Source of the DNA: Betaproteobacteria bacterium HGW-Betaproteobacteria-16
GTDB taxonomy: Bacteria; Pseudomonadota; Gammaproteobacteria; Burkholderiales; Burkholderiaceae_C
Direction: 5' to 3'
Assembly (NCBI GenBank): GCA_002840835.1
Contig: PHCQ01000002.1
Location: 94,291 to 158,290, forward strand
DNA: 64,000 nt
A program made the translations under genes and the position numbers. Of this stretch, positions 1-10,361 are shown piece after piece. Every line of letters starts with the position of its first letter. The first letter of the stretch is position 1. The notes beneath the pieces were generated by a model. The model did no database searches, had not been told where the DNA came from, and worked only from the letters and a program-made list of their open reading frames with translations.

Positions 1-515
1 TTGGCGTTGTTCAAGCTGCTCAGCACCTTGTCGGTGATGTCGTGCTTGGGATTGATGTACACGGCCTCCTGGATCACCAGATCGTACTTCTCGGCCTCTG
101 CAATCTGCTTGATCACCCGGTTCGCGCGCTCAAGCACGGTTTGAAGCTCTTCGTTCTTGCGAAGGTTCAGGTCTTCCTGAAATTCACGCTGCTTGCGCTG
201 GAATTCCTGGTCCTGGGTGATCAGCTGACGCTGCCGAATCACCCGCTGACTCTCTGCAAGCGTAGGCGCCTCGCGCTCAAATTTTTCCGAAGCAGATTTG
301 AGTTGTGTCGCAAGATTCTGGACTTCTTTCTCCCGGCGCAAAAACTCCTGCTCAAGCTTGGCTTGTGCGGCCTTGGCCAGCGAGGCTTCACGAAAAATCC
401 GGTCGGTATTCACAAAGCCGATGCGAAAGTCCTGTGCCAGCGCGGACATCGCCATCACGCTGGCAATGACCGCGAGGCCACCCGCGCGAATCACTGAAAA
501 AAGGGAGGCATTCAT
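1..515 (-). CDS. OmpH/Skp-family periplasmic chaperone (3' end cut by window edge)
   Basis: Translating the minus strand gives a protein with an N-terminal signal peptide (hydrophobic stretch ending in SALAQ), then DFRIGFVNTDRIFREA, the usual start of mature OmpH/Skp proteins. A long charged coiled-coil region follows, then the family C-terminus (KYDLVIQEAVYINPKHDIT). About 171 residues are visible, close to the full length of the family, so only a few codons should be missing. Skp chaperones carry unfolded outer-membrane proteins through the periplasm to the Bam complex. The ATG shares one base with the bamA stop codon (TAATG), so the two are translationally coupled, which fits the shared job. 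Confidence 0.9.
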   Translation of the reverse strand, partial: MNASLFSVIRAGGLAVIASVMAMSALAQDFRIGFVNTDRIFREASLAKAAQAKLEQEFLRREKEVQNLATQLKSASEKFEREAPTLAESQRVIRQRQLITQDQEFQRKQREFQEDLNLRKNEELQTVLERANRVIKQIAEAEKYDLVIQEAVYINPKHDITDKVLSSLNNA

Positions 516-2812
516 TAAAAGGAGGTTCCGATCTGAAACTGGAATTTCTGGATTCTATCCCCTGCAAACTTGCGGATCGGGGTGGCGTAGGCAAAGCGCA
601 AGGGGCCGATGGGAGAGACCCAGCTCAAGCCGACGCCAGCTGACGCACGCATATCAGAGAAGGTCACCTTTTCGTTTTCCCCATAGACGTTTCCGACGTC
701 CACAAATGCAAACATGCGCAAAGTGCGGTCGTTGCCGGCACCAGGAAACGGTGCAATGAATTCGGTATTGAGCACAAAGTTCTTGGCACCACCCACGTTG
801 ACCGTCTCGCCCGTCGTGGAGCCAATCACCTCGGAGCGTGGGCCCAGGGTGCCCTGGTCAAAACCGCGCACCGACCCAAGGCCGCCACCATAGAAGTTTT
901 TCAGGACGGGGAAGTCACCGTTGATCCCTCGACCCACGCCGATTTCACCGTTGAAGGCCAGGGTGTATTTCCGGCTCAAGGGAATGTATTGCTGAATCTG
1001 ATAGTTGAGCTTGACATACCGCTTGTCGCTGCTGAGGCCAAGTTCGGTGTTGAAGCGCTGCAACCTGCCCTCATTGGGTACCAGGGCACTGTCGCGTCCA
1101 TCGCGGGTCCATCCGATCGTGGCCGGGAAGTAAGTCCCATCCTGATCGCGGTAGGCCACAGGCAGCTGATTGCCTTCGTCAATGCGGATGCGTTCCGCTC
1201 CGAGGCCAAAAAACACCGTGTCCCGCTCCGTGAACGGCACACCGAATCGCACACCCACGCCCGGTGTCACGATACGGTAGTCACCGCCTTGTTCGGTGTA
1301 GGGCCGGGTGGTCTTGTAGTAGACGTCAAAGGTGCGCGAAATGCCCTCTGGCGTGAAGTACGGATCGGTGGTGGTCAGCACGAACTGTCGGTTGAACTTG
1401 CTCGTGTTGACGTTGAGCCCCAGGTAGTTGCCTGAGCCGAACACGTTTTCCTGCTGAATGCCGGCAAGGAACGAGAGCTTGTCTGCCTGAGAATAGCCAG
1501 CACCGATGGAGAGATTGCCCGTGGGCTTTTCTGCCACCGTCACAACCAGGTCCACTTGATCCGGCGTGCCAGGAACGGGCTGGGAGTCGATGCCCACCTC
1601 GGTAAAGAACCCCAGACGATCCACCCGGTCGCGCGACAGCCGAATGCGGTCGCTGTCATACCAGGCTGACTCCAGCTGTCGGAATTCGCGGCGGATCACT
1701 TCGTCCCGGCTGCTGTTGTTGCCTTCGACGTTGATCCGACGCACATACACACGACGCTGTGGCTGCGCTCGCAGCACGAATGACACCTGGTTGTTCACCC
1801 GGTCAATCTCCGGGACCGCGTCGACCTGTGCAAACGCATACCCAAATGCGCCGAAATAATCGGTGAAGGCCTTGACGGTATCGGCCACTTCTTCCGCGTT
1901 GTAGGCTTCCCCGGCCTGCAAGGTGACCAGTCGCTTGAACTCTTCTTCCTTGTCCAGGTCCTCGCCTTCCAGCGCCACCGACGACACGACAAAGCGATTG
2001 CCTTCCGTGATGTTGATGGTGATGGACATGCCGTCTTTTTCAGGGTCGATGGCCACCTGCGTGGAATCGATGCGGAACTCCAGGTAACCACGCGTCAGGT
2101 AGTAAGAGCGCAGCTTTTCCAGGTCGGCATTGAGCTTCTCGCGAGAGTAGCGGTCGGATTTGGTGTACCAGCTGAGCCAGCCACCCGTATCCAGGTCGAA
2201 CAGATCCCGCAGGGTGGATTCCGGGAAGGCCTGGCTGCCGACAACGCGGATGTCCCGGATCTTGGCCACGTCGCCCTCGACCACGCTGAAATTGAGATTG
2301 ACCTGATTGCGCTCGCCTGGCGTCACGGTGGTGGTGACCTCTGCCGCGTACATGCTCCTGTTGATGTACTGGCGCTTGAGCTCCTGCTCTGCGCGGTCAG
2401 CCAGCGCCTTGTCGAACGGACGTCCCTCAGTCAGACCAATGTCGCGCAGGGCCTTCTTCAGAACTTCGGCATCAAATTCCTTGATGCCGGAAAAGCTCAC
2501 ATCGGCAACGGATGGGCGCTCTTCGACGATCACCACAAGGACGTCGCCATTGATCTGGAGACGGACGTCGCTGAACAGCCCAAGGCCGAACAGCGACCGA
2601 ATGGCGGTCGAACCCTTGTCGTCGTTGTACTGATCACCGATGCGGAAGGGGAGCGATGCGAACACGGTTCCCGGTTCCACCCGCTGCAGGCCTTCGACAC
2701 GAATGTCCCGCAGAGTGAATGGGTCTACGGCCCAGGCCGGGAGGGCAGACAGCAGGGATACGGCCAGCGCAGAAAGCGACAGGCTGCGCCAACCATTTTT
2801 GATTTTTTTCAT
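515..2812 (-). CDS. bamA: Outer-membrane protein assembly factor BamA
   Basis: 765 residues with a cleavable signal peptide (LLSALPAWAVDPF). About five POTRA domains fill residues 25-430, then a C-terminal 16-stranded beta-barrel domain. The barrel holds the conserved VRGF motif of Omp85 proteins (in GSVRGFDQGTLGP, near residue 660) and ends in phenylalanine, as outer-membrane barrel proteins do. BamA is the central component that inserts beta-barrel proteins into the outer membrane. It lies between rseP and ompH in the conserved envelope operon, 13 bp after the rseP stop. Length is normal for Burkholderiales. Confidence 0.97.
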   Translation of the reverse strand: MKKIKNGWRSLSLSALAVSLLSALPAWAVDPFTLRDIRVEGLQRVEPGTVFASLPFRIGDQYNDDKGSTAIRSLFGLGLFSDVRLQINGDVLVVIVEERPSVADVSFSGIKEFDAEVLKKALRDIGLTEGRPFDKALADRAEQELKRQYINRSMYAAEVTTTVTPGERNQVNLNFSVVEGDVAKIRDIRVVGSQAFPESTLRDLFDLDTGGWLSWYTKSDRYSREKLNADLEKLRSYYLTRGYLEFRIDSTQVAIDPEKDGMSITINITEGNRFVVSSVALEGEDLDKEEEFKRLVTLQAGEAYNAEEVADTVKAFTDYFGAFGYAFAQVDAVPEIDRVNNQVSFVLRAQPQRRVYVRRINVEGNNSSRDEVIRREFRQLESAWYDSDRIRLSRDRVDRLGFFTEVGIDSQPVPGTPDQVDLVVTVAEKPTGNLSIGAGYSQADKLSFLAGIQQENVFGSGNYLGLNVNTSKFNRQFVLTTTDPYFTPEGISRTFDVYYKTTRPYTEQGGDYRIVTPGVGVRFGVPFTERDTVFFGLGAERIRIDEGNQLPVAYRDQDGTYFPATIGWTRDGRDSALVPNEGRLQRFNTELGLSSDKRYVKLNYQIQQYIPLSRKYTLAFNGEIGVGRGINGDFPVLKNFYGGGLGSVRGFDQGTLGPRSEVIGSTTGETVNVGGAKNFVLNTEFIAPFPGAGNDRTLRMFAFVDVGNVYGENEKVTFSDMRASAGVGLSWVSPIGPLRFAYATPIRKFAGDRIQKFQFQIGTSF

Positions 2813-2825
2813 GGAAAGGGTATGT

Positions 2826-4190
2826 TCAGCCCGTCAAACGGGCCACATCATTGAACAAGGCTACGGACATGAGTGCCATCAACACAACAACACCACCGCG
2901 CTGCAGGCGCTCCATCCAGACATCAGATACGCTGCGCCCGGTCACACCCTCCCAAAGATAATACATCAGGTGTCCACCGTCCAAGACAGGCAATGGCAAC
3001 AAGTTGAGCACGCCAAGACTCACGCTGATCAGCGCCAGAAACAGCAGATAGGAGGTGAGTCCAAGGCTGGCCGACTTGCCTGCGTAGTCGGCTATGGTGA
3101 GCGGCCCGCTCAGGTTCTTGACCGAAGCCTCTCCAATGAGCATGCGCCCCATCATCTTGAGGGTGAGCCAGGAAACTTCCCAGGTCCGGACCACACCTTG
3201 CACAAGGCCGTCCACAGGACCGTACCTCACAATCATGAATTCAGGCGCGGCGCCTATGTAGGCCCCGATTCGGCCCACCGGAATGCCGTCGACCAGCTCC
3301 GTCGCAGGTGACACCTGGAGCGTGACGGCTTGCCCAGCCCGCTCTATTTGCCATGCTTGAGCCACCTTCTGACCGTCGGGCCCCACGGATTTCTTGATCA
3401 AGGATCGCAATTGCTGCCCGTCGGCGACAGGAACACCGTCCACGGCACGCACCTTGTCACCAGCCAGAAGCCTTGCTTCGGCGGCGGCACCTCCTTCAAC
3501 GACCCCACCCACCACAGGCGCGCTCCAAGGTGCGGTGATACCCATGCGTTCAAACAGCTTCGCATCCACCTCTCGCACGTCCAGTTGGCTCAGAGGCAAC
3601 AGGACCGCACGGGTGGGCGCACCCTCTCCTTTGCCGACCCATAGGGTCATGTCGTCGCCAGACAATGCGGCTTGTGTCAATCGCCAGCGCAAGTCGCCAA
3701 AGGACCCCATCTCCATGGGCTCAGCTTCGCCAACAGCGGAACTGGCCACCCAATCCCCGCTCGCGATCCCGGCCTGCTGGGCCAGCGAGCCTGCGACCGG
3801 GCTGGCAAGAATCGGCTTGGGCTCCTCTACCCCACTCCAGTTCACCACCGCATACAAGACAGCGGCCAAAAGCAGGTTCGCAACAGGCCCCGCCGCCACG
3901 ATCGCGGCGCGCGACCGCAATGGCTGGGTGTTGAACGCCAGGTGCCGCTCAGCCGCATCGACTGGGCCCTCCCGCTCGTCCAGCATCCGGACATAGCCAC
4001 CCAAAGGCAATGCGCACAACACAAATTCAGTTGGACTTCCTTTGCGCTGCCAGCGAAACAAGGGTTTGCCGAAGCCCACAGAAAAGCGGAGCACCTTCAC
4101 ACCACAGGCCACGGCGACCCGGTAGTGGCCGTACTCATGGATGGCGATCAGGATGCCAAGCGCTACGACAAACGCGATCAGGGTAAGCAT
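2826..4190 (-). CDS. rseP: RIP metalloprotease RseP (site-2 protease)
   Basis: An integral inner-membrane zinc protease of 454 residues. The N-terminal transmembrane helix carries the HEYGH (HExxH) zinc motif. Two PDZ-like segments occupy the middle, and the C-terminal membrane part has NLLPLPVLDGGHL, the second catalytic motif (LDG). RseP cleaves the anti-sigma factor RseA and remnant signal peptides. I chose the ATG that yields MLTLIAFVVALGILIAIHE. The frame stays open 135 bp further upstream, but that extension is charged, unlike the family, and would run into dxr. Placed between dxr and bamA as in most proteobacteria. Confidence 0.96.
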   Translation of the reverse strand: MLTLIAFVVALGILIAIHEYGHYRVAVACGVKVLRFSVGFGKPLFRWQRKGSPTEFVLCALPLGGYVRMLDEREGPVDAAERHLAFNTQPLRSRAAIVAAGPVANLLLAAVLYAVVNWSGVEEPKPILASPVAGSLAQQAGIASGDWVASSAVGEAEPMEMGSFGDLRWRLTQAALSGDDMTLWVGKGEGAPTRAVLLPLSQLDVREVDAKLFERMGITAPWSAPVVGGVVEGGAAAEARLLAGDKVRAVDGVPVADGQQLRSLIKKSVGPDGQKVAQAWQIERAGQAVTLQVSPATELVDGIPVGRIGAYIGAAPEFMIVRYGPVDGLVQGVVRTWEVSWLTLKMMGRMLIGEASVKNLSGPLTIADYAGKSASLGLTSYLLFLALISVSLGVLNLLPLPVLDGGHLMYYLWEGVTGRSVSDVWMERLQRGGVVVLMALMSVALFNDVARLTG

Positions 4191-4251
4191 GGCAGGATTT
4201 CCTAGGTGCTGTGAGGCGTGGAAAGATGGAACTGGCAGGCTGTTGCAGCGT

Positions 4252-5436
4252 TCAGCTTTGCACGCGCTGAATTTCCGCTTCAGCCATCGAACGTGCTTCC
4301 GCGTCGATGGCCATGAGGTCTGCAAGATTTGCAGGCTTGGAGGGTTGTAAAGCGGTCAAAGTTGCATGATTGACCGCATGTATCTGATCGAACCGCAGCC
4401 GACGATCCAGAAACGCCGCCACTGCGATCTCGTTCGCAGCGTTCAGGACGGCCGTGGTGCCTTCCGGAGCCCTGAGCGCATCCCAGGAAAGGAACAAGCC
4501 CGGGTACCGTACGCGATCAGGCTCCAGGAAAGTGAGCGACGCAAGGGCCGAAAAATCGAGCGGCTGCGCGCCGCTGTCCATCCGCTCCGGCCACGAAAGA
4601 CCATAAGCAATGGGCACACGCATGTCTGGCGTGCCCAACTGCGCCAGCACAGAGGTGTCCTTGAACTGCACCATCGAGTGGATGATCTGCTGAGGATGAA
4701 TCAACACTTTGATTTTCTCTGGTGGCAGATCAAAAAGCCACCTGGCTTCGATCACTTCCAGCGCCTTGTTCATCATGGTCGCTGAATCCACGGATATTTT
4801 CCGCCCCATGACGAAGTTCGGATGGGCACACGCCTGTTCGGGCGTCATGGCCGCCAGCGCTTCCAGGGGCGTTTGCCTGAACGGTCCACCAGAGGAGGTC
4901 AGCAAAATGTGATCCAGTCGCTGCGGCCAACTGGTGGGATGCTCAGGCAGGCATTGAAAAATGGCCGAATGCTCGCTGTCGATGGGCAGCAGCGTTGCAC
5001 CGCCTTGCCTGACGGCTTCCATGAACAGGCCACCCCCGACCACCAGGGCCTCCTTGTTGGCAAGAAGGAGTTTTTTTCCTGCAGCGGCTGCAGCAAGGCT
5101 GGGCGCAAGCCCCGCGGCGCCAACGATGGAAGCCATGACGATGTCCACGTCGGGATCTTCACTGACTTCGCACAGGGCCCGCTCGCCGGAAAGCACTTCG
5201 ACAGCCAACCCCAGTTGACGAACCCTGTGCCTCAACTCGACCGCATGCGGTTCACTGACCATGACCGCATAACGTGGCCGGAATTGCTCACATTGCTTGA
5301 GCAGCAGTTCGACCTGGGTTGCGGCGGTCAGTGCATGAATGGCGAATCGGCCGGGATGGCGGGCAATCACATCCAGGGTGTTGACGCCAATGGAGCCGGT
5401 TGAGCCAAGGATCGTGACGGTTTGGTGCATGTTCAT
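4252..5436 (-). CDS. dxr: 1-deoxy-D-xylulose 5-phosphate reductoisomerase
   Basis: 394 residues. The N-terminal NADPH-binding motif TILGSTGSIGVNTLDVI is typical of Dxr. Also visible are LLANKEALV, the metal/substrate loop DSEHSAIFQCL, and KISVDSATMMNKALEVIEA. The enzyme makes 2-C-methyl-D-erythritol 4-phosphate, the committed step of the MEP isoprenoid pathway. Two later enzymes of the pathway, IspD and IspF, are elsewhere in this window, and UppS, which uses the pathway's products, is two genes upstream in the same operon. A second in-frame ATG two codons in is an equally good start. Confidence 0.97.
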   Translation of the reverse strand: MNMHQTVTILGSTGSIGVNTLDVIARHPGRFAIHALTAATQVELLLKQCEQFRPRYAVMVSEPHAVELRHRVRQLGLAVEVLSGERALCEVSEDPDVDIVMASIVGAAGLAPSLAAAAAGKKLLLANKEALVVGGGLFMEAVRQGGATLLPIDSEHSAIFQCLPEHPTSWPQRLDHILLTSSGGPFRQTPLEALAAMTPEQACAHPNFVMGRKISVDSATMMNKALEVIEARWLFDLPPEKIKVLIHPQQIIHSMVQFKDTSVLAQLGTPDMRVPIAYGLSWPERMDSGAQPLDFSALASLTFLEPDRVRYPGLFLSWDALRAPEGTTAVLNAANEIAVAAFLDRRLRFDQIHAVNHATLTALQPSKPANLADLMAIDAEARSMAEAEIQRVQS

Positions 5437-5443
5437 GCAAATT

Positions 5444-6277
5444 TCACAGCGAGACCAGCATCATGGCCAAGGGCAGCACAGGCAACAGTGCGTCCACCCG
5501 ATCGAGAACTCCGCCATGACCGGGGAGCAATTGACTTGAATCCTTCACGCCTGCGCTGCGCTTGACCAGCGATTCCAGCAAATCCCCGACCACACTCATG
5601 GCCACGAGGAAGAAAAGCGAAACAGCCGCCCACAAAGGTCCCATCTGCCAGAGACGACCATACAGGCTGGACTGATCGCCAAGCCCCCTGGCATCGGCCC
5701 AGAGCCAGCACGCGGCAAGCAGACAAACCCCAATCAGACCGCTGATGGCACCTTCCCAGCTCTTGGCAGGACTCACCGACGGCGCCAGCTTCCGGCGCCC
5801 AAAGGCTTTGCCCCCAAAATAAGCGGCCACATCAGCCATCCAGACCAGCATCAAAACCGACAGCAGAAATGCCATGCCCAGTTGCCGCGCCTGCACCAGG
5901 GCCAGCCAGGCACAGCAGATCAGGAACAGCCCAACCCAGAGCCTGGGCAGGAAAGGCCAGTTCGACCACCCTGCCACGCCTCGGGAGAGCATGCCGAAAG
6001 CGAGCGCCACCCACAGCAGCCCGACCACGATCCAGCCGATTCGCCAGGACCGGTCCAGTCCACCCCAAAACCAGAAAAGTGCCATTGCCAGGCCCAGGAG
6101 CAGGCCCAGAGACAGGGATACACCGGGCCGACATCCATTGAGACGGGCCCACTCCCAGGCACCGGTCATGACCAGCAACAGGCTCAAGGCCGTAAAGGGT
6201 CTTGTATCAGAATAGAAAAGTGCCGGCAGCAGGACGGCCAGCAACAAGAGCGCCGTGATGATGCGCTGTTTAAGCAT
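5444..6277 (-). CDS. cdsA: Phosphatidate cytidylyltransferase
   Basis: 277 residues, strongly hydrophobic with about seven to eight transmembrane helices. The C-terminal CDP-alcohol-forming signature is present as SVVGDLLESLVKRSAGVKDSSQLLPGHGGVLDRVD. It makes CDP-diacylglycerol from phosphatidate and CTP for phospholipid synthesis in the inner membrane. The start MLKQRIITALLLLAVLLP overlaps the end of uppS by 8 bp. A longer upstream frame exists but would overlap uppS by about 90 bp and is not family-like. Confidence 0.95.
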   Translation of the reverse strand: MLKQRIITALLLLAVLLPALFYSDTRPFTALSLLLVMTGAWEWARLNGCRPGVSLSLGLLLGLAMALFWFWGGLDRSWRIGWIVVGLLWVALAFGMLSRGVAGWSNWPFLPRLWVGLFLICCAWLALVQARQLGMAFLLSVLMLVWMADVAAYFGGKAFGRRKLAPSVSPAKSWEGAISGLIGVCLLAACWLWADARGLGDQSSLYGRLWQMGPLWAAVSLFFLVAMSVVGDLLESLVKRSAGVKDSSQLLPGHGGVLDRVDALLPVLPLAMMLVSL

Positions 6278-7040
6278 GGCAGCGGCCTGTCGGGACAGGC
6301 GCTGCCTCTTCCGAGGCACATTGCTCGGCCGTCCGTCCGAAACGCCGCTGGCGACCTGCATAGTCAGTCAGGGCCCGGTCCAGCTCGGCGGCATCAAAAT
6401 CTGGCCAAAGGCACTCGGTGAAATAGAGTTCGGTGTAAGCCGCCTGCCAGAGCAGGAAGTTGCTGATACGTTGTTCGCCGCCTGTGCGAATCATCAGATC
6501 CGGGTCACTCACGTGCGCCATGGACATGGCCTGAGACAGGCTGGCTTCGGTGATCTCGACACCTTCCGATGCCAAGCGCTGCGCGGCCTGCGCCACATCC
6601 CAGCGCCCGCCGTAGTTGAAACACACGTTGAGGACCAGTTGGTCATTGTGTTGTGTCGCGCGTTCGGCACGCTCCAGCCCCTGCACCACTTTGTCGGAAA
6701 GCCCTTTCCGGTTCCCGGGAAAGTGCAGCCGAACACCGTTGGCTTCCAGCTTGGGGACTTCCCGCGCAAGCGCCATCACCAACAACTCCATGAGACCGGA
6801 AACCTCGTCGGCCGGCCGGCTCCAGTTCTCCGAGGAAAAAGCAAAGACAGTCAGTACCCGTACCTTGCGCTCGAGACAAGCCGCGACCGTGTTTCTCAAG
6901 GCATCCACGCCCTGCTTGTGTCCGGCCACTCTGGGCAACCAGCGCTTCTGCGCCCAGCGCCCGTTGCCGTCCATGACTATCGCCACATGCTTGGGAACCT
7001 GCATGGGCGGTACCGGGTTGGATGAAACAGGGACTGTCAT
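6270..7040 (-). CDS. uppS: Undecaprenyl diphosphate synthase
   Basis: 256 residues. The cis-prenyltransferase signature HVAIVMDGNGRWAQKR lies near residue 20, followed by GHKQGVDALR, FAFSSENWSRP and the C-terminal RTGGEQRISNFLLWQAAYTELYFT. It extends farnesyl diphosphate to undecaprenyl diphosphate, the lipid carrier of peptidoglycan and polysaccharide synthesis. It lies in the frr-uppS-cdsA-dxr operon, with an 8-bp overlap into cdsA. Confidence 0.97.
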   Translation of the reverse strand: MTVPVSSNPVPPMQVPKHVAIVMDGNGRWAQKRWLPRVAGHKQGVDALRNTVAACLERKVRVLTVFAFSSENWSRPADEVSGLMELLVMALAREVPKLEANGVRLHFPGNRKGLSDKVVQGLERAERATQHNDQLVLNVCFNYGGRWDVAQAAQRLASEGVEITEASLSQAMSMAHVSDPDLMIRTGGEQRISNFLLWQAAYTELYFTECLWPDFDAAELDRALTDYAGRQRRFGRTAEQCASEEAAPVPTGRCHA

Positions 7041-7071
7041 CTGATGCTGAACACTTTCGACGCTTTGCGCG

Positions 7072-7632
7072 TCAAACCGCCAGGATGTCCTGCTCTTTGG
7101 ATGCCACCAGTCTGTCGACCTCCGCGATCATCCGGTCGGTCAATTTCTGGATTTCGTCCTGCGAGCGACGATCGTCATCTTCTGAAGCGAGTTTGTCCTT
7201 CACTAGCCTTTTCACAGCCTCGTTGGCATCCCTGCGCAGATTGCGGATGGCGATCTTGGCCGCTTCGCCATCTCCCCGCACCACCTTGGTCAGCTCCTTG
7301 CGGCGTTCTTCCGTCATGGGCGGCATCGGCACACGAATCAGATCGCCCTGGCTGGAGGGGTTCAGTCCCAGATCCGATTCCCGTATGGCCTTTTCAATCT
7401 TTGCCCCCATGCCCTTTTCCCAAGGCGCGACGCCAATGGTGCGCGCATCGAGCAGGGACAGGTTGGCCACTTGCGAAAGTGGAAGCATGGAACCGTAGTA
7501 GTCGACATGAACCGTGTCGAGCAGTAGCGGATTGGCACGGCCCGTGCGAATCTTCGTCAAGCCACTCTTGAAAGATTCGATGGACTGCTGCATCTTGTGC
7601 TCGGCGGTCTGGCGAATTTCAGCTGTACTCAT
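7072..7632 (-). CDS. frr: Ribosome recycling factor
   Basis: 186 residues, the usual family length of 185. It opens [20 protein letters not shown] and contains [13 protein letters not shown], the typical RRF core, plus [18 protein letters not shown] and [14 protein letters not shown] helices. With EF-G it splits the post-termination ribosome. I chose the ATG nine codons inside the longer open frame because it gives the family N-terminus. The order pyrH-frr-uppS is conserved. Confidence 0.97.
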   Translation of the reverse strand: MSTAEIRQTAEHKMQQSIESFKSGLTKIRTGRANPLLLDTVHVDYYGSMLPLSQVANLSLLDARTIGVAPWEKGMGAKIEKAIRESDLGLNPSSQGDLIRVPMPPMTEERRKELTKVVRGDGEAAKIAIRNLRRDANEAVKRLVKDKLASEDDDRRSQDEIQKLTDRMIAEVDRLVASKEQDILAV

Positions 7633-7671
7633 ATTGCTCCTCGATACATCTCTGATCAACTGTTGCCGGGA

Positions 7672-8382
7672 TCACACGTGAACCAGGGTGCCCTCATCAC
7701 CACCCAGAACCACTTTGCGCAAGGCACCGGGTTTGAAGATGGAGAACACCTTGACGGGCAGCTTCTGGTCTCTGCAAAGGGCGAATGCGGTCGCATCCAT
7801 CACTTGAAGGTTTCGGGCCATGGCCTCGTCAAAGGTAATTGACGCATAGCGCGTGGCACTGGCGTCCTTGTTGGGGTCGGCCGAATACACCCCATCAACC
7901 TTGGTGGCTTTGAGAACAATCTCCGCGCCAATTTCCGCGCCGCGCAGTGCGGCTGCCGTGTCGGTGGTGAAGAAGGGATTGCCGGTACCGGCAGCAAACA
8001 CGACGACTTTGCCTTCTTCAAGGTACTGGAGCGCCTTGGGCCGCACGTAGGGCTCCACGACCTGCTCAATGGCAATGGCCGACATGACACGCGCCACGAC
8101 GCCGGCCTTGTCCAGCGCATCAGCCAGCGCCAGCGAATTCATCACGGTGGCAAGCATGCCCATGTAGTCGGCAGTGGCCCGGTCCATTCCGACCGATCCG
8201 CCCGCCACACCCCGGAAGATGTTGCCTCCACCGATGACGATGGCCACTTCGACACCCAGGCGCGTGACCTCGGCAATCTCCTCAACCATGCGCACGATGG
8301 TTGCCCGGTTGATACCAAAGGCGTCGTCACCCATGAGGGCCTCGCCCGAAAGCTTCAGCAAAATGCGTTTGTACGCTGGCAT
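7672..8382 (-). CDS. pyrH: Uridylate kinase
   Basis: 236 residues of the amino-acid-kinase fold. It starts [20 protein letters not shown] and contains [10 protein letters not shown] and [18 protein letters not shown], both typical of PyrH, and the C-terminal part has [15 protein letters not shown]. The enzyme converts UMP to UDP. Upstream in-frame codons add 13 residues without family similarity, so the ATG at MPAYK is preferred. It lies 39 bp before frr, in the same operon. Confidence 0.97.
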   Translation of the reverse strand: MPAYKRILLKLSGEALMGDDAFGINRATIVRMVEEIAEVTRLGVEVAIVIGGGNIFRGVAGGSVGMDRATADYMGMLATVMNSLALADALDKAGVVARVMSAIAIEQVVEPYVRPKALQYLEEGKVVVFAAGTGNPFFTTDTAAALRGAEIGAEIVLKATKVDGVYSADPNKDASATRYASITFDEAMARNLQVMDATAFALCRDQKLPVKVFSIFKPGALRKVVLGGDEGTLVHV

Positions 8383-8512
8383 GGTGACCTTCTGAAATTC
8401 GGTGTTCAAATTTTTAATCAACGAGTGTAGCGGGGCTGGCTCTGGCTCGGGCTACCTATCGTTCTGTGCGGATCCCGGCAAACCGAAGCCCCCTCCCCTG
8501 GTCGCACGTGAC

Positions 8513-8532
8513 AACGGGCCTTTCGGCCCGTT
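8513..8532 (-). terminator. Hairpin after tsf, probable operon terminator
   Basis: AACGGGCC, TTTC loop, GGCCCGTT: a perfect 8-bp stem with a tetraloop, 40 bp beyond the tsf stop in a 189-bp gap before pyrH. The T-run after the stem is poor, so termination strength is uncertain. A role in separating rpsB-tsf from pyrH is inferred from its position. Confidence 0.45.
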
Positions 8533-8571
8533 GATTCTTTCTGGCTCTCACTGTCCGGCCATCAATCCGGA

Positions 8572-9489
8572 TCAGGCGCCTTTAGCTGCAGCAACCTGGG
8601 CGGCCACCTCGGCGGCAAAGTCGTCCACTTTTTTCTCAATACCCTCGCCAACCACATAAAGGGTGAAACCCTTGACGGTCGTGCCAGCCGCCTTGAGCAT
8701 CTGCTCAACCGTCTGTTTGTCATTCTTGACGAAAGGCTGATTGAACAGGGACACCTCTTTGAGGTATTTCTGAACGGCTCCGTCGATTCGCTTGGCGGTG
8801 ATCTCGGCGCTTTGCTCAGGCTTGCCTGCTGCCACCAGCTCCTTGTTGGCCTCATCGGCCTTGGCGGTCGCCACCGAGCGCTCACGCTCAATGAAATCGG
8901 CCGGAACGTCTGCACTGGTGAGTGCAACGGGCTTCATGGCGGCAATGTGCATGGCGGTATCCTTGGCGGGCGCATCTTCCCCGTCAAACTCCACCACGAC
9001 GCCAATGCGGGTGCCATGCAGGTAGCTGGCCAGCTTGCTGGCGCCACTGTAGCGCTTGAAGCGGCGGAAACTCATGTTTTCACCGATCTTGCCAATCAGT
9101 CCCTTGCGCACGTCTTCCAGCGTGGGTCCGAAGGTTTCCTGGGCATAAGGCAGGGCGCCCAGCGCTTCCAGATCGGCGGGGTTGTGCTCAGCCACCAAAC
9201 GGGCTGCGGCATTGGCCAGATTCAGGAAGCTGTCGTTCTTGGTGACAAAGTCGGTCTCACAATTGACTTCGATCAGCGCACCGGTGGTGCCATCGATGTG
9301 GCAGGCCACCACGCCTTCGGCTGTCACTCGGCTTGCGGCCTTGCCAGCCTTGGTGCCCAGCTTGACGCGCAGCAACTCTTCCGCCTTGGCCATGTCGCCC
9401 TCGGCTTCAGTCAACGCCTTTTTGCACTCCATCATGGGCGCATCTGTTTTGGCACGAAGCTCTGCCACCATGCTTGCAGTAATCGCCAT
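8572..9489 (-). CDS. tsf: Translation elongation factor Ts
   Basis: 305 residues. The start [26 protein letters not shown] contains the EF-Ts signature 1 region. Signature 2 is seen around [26 protein letters not shown]-Ts recharges EF-Tu with GTP. The ATG is preceded by GGAG about 8 bp upstream, which decides the start. An ATG two codons earlier is too close to that site. It follows rpsB. Confidence 0.97.
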   Translation of the reverse strand: MAITASMVAELRAKTDAPMMECKKALTEAEGDMAKAEELLRVKLGTKAGKAASRVTAEGVVACHIDGTTGALIEVNCETDFVTKNDSFLNLANAAARLVAEHNPADLEALGALPYAQETFGPTLEDVRKGLIGKIGENMSFRRFKRYSGASKLASYLHGTRIGVVVEFDGEDAPAKDTAMHIAAMKPVALTSADVPADFIERERSVATAKADEANKELVAAGKPEQSAEITAKRIDGAVQKYLKEVSLFNQPFVKNDKQTVEQMLKAAGTTVKGFTLYVVGEGIEKKVDDFAAEVAAQVAAAKGA

Positions 9490-9562
9490 CTTCATTTCTC
9501 CTTGGTCTGCCTCACGCAATGAAGCGACGGCAGACATATCATGTGATTCGTTAAAACTTGTG

Positions 9563-9586
9563 AAAAAGGGGCCACTTGAGCCCCTC
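9563..9586 (-). terminator. Terminator-like attenuator between rpsB and tsf
   Basis: On the minus strand GGGGC and GCCCC flank a 7-base loop and are followed at once by five T residues. It sits in the 116-bp gap between rpsB and tsf. A partial terminator here would lower EF-Ts relative to S2. That function is inferred. Confidence 0.45.
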
Positions 9587-9605
9587 TGACTCACGCGGGC
9601 AGCAT

Positions 9606-10361
9606 TCAGGCCGCTGCGCCGTCCTTGACTTCGACGAATTCGTCGCTGCCTTCTTTTGAAACCGCCTTGACGACGTCGTTCACCGCATTGGCACGACCTT
9701 CGAGGATGGCGTCTGCGATTCCACGGGCATACAACGCCACAGCACGTGCCGAGTCATCATTGCCGGGGATGACGTAGTCGATACCGACTGGCGAATGGTT
9801 GGTATCCACCACACCGACCAGAGGAATGCCCAGTTTTTGAGCTTCCAGCACGGCAATTTTGTGGAAACCCACGTCGATGACAAAAATCGCATCAGGCAAT
9901 GCAGGCATGTCCTGGATGCCGCCGATGTCTTTCTCCAGCTTTTCCATTTCGCGAGCAAACATCAGTTGCTCTTTCTTGGTCATGCTTTCCAGGCCGCCTT
10001 CTTTCTGGGCCTGCATGTCTTTCAGACGCTTGATCGAGGTTTTCACCGTCTTGAAGTTGGTCAGCATGCCACCCAGCCAGCGCTGGTCAACAAACGGCAC
10101 GCCTGCGCGACGCGCTTCCTGGGCCACGATGTCACGCGACTGGCGCTTGGTGCCAACCATCAGGATGGTGCCGCGATTTGCGGAGAGCTGACGCACGAAT
10201 TTGGCAGCCTCCTCAAACAAAGGCAGCGTCTTTTCGAGGTTGACGATGTGGATCTTGTTGCGATGGCCGAAAATGTACGGGGCCATCTTGGGGTTCCAGA
10301 AGCGGGTTTGGTGGCCAAAATGCACACCAGCTTCCAGCATTTCGCGCATGGAGATAGACAT
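9606..10361 (-). CDS. rpsB: 30S ribosomal protein S2
   Basis: 251 residues. [22 protein letters not shown] is the S2 N-terminal signature. The second signature region reads [26 protein letters not shown]2 binds the small ribosomal subunit and helps recruit S1. It heads the rpsB-tsf pair, as in nearly all bacteria. Confidence 0.98.
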   Translation of the reverse strand: MSISMREMLEAGVHFGHQTRFWNPKMAPYIFGHRNKIHIVNLEKTLPLFEEAAKFVRQLSANRGTILMVGTKRQSRDIVAQEARRAGVPFVDQRWLGGMLTNFKTVKTSIKRLKDMQAQKEGGLESMTKKEQLMFAREMEKLEKDIGGIQDMPALPDAIFVIDVGFHKIAVLEAQKLGIPLVGVVDTNHSPVGIDYVIPGNDDSARAVALYARGIADAILEGRANAVNDVVKAVSKEGSDEFVEVKDGAAA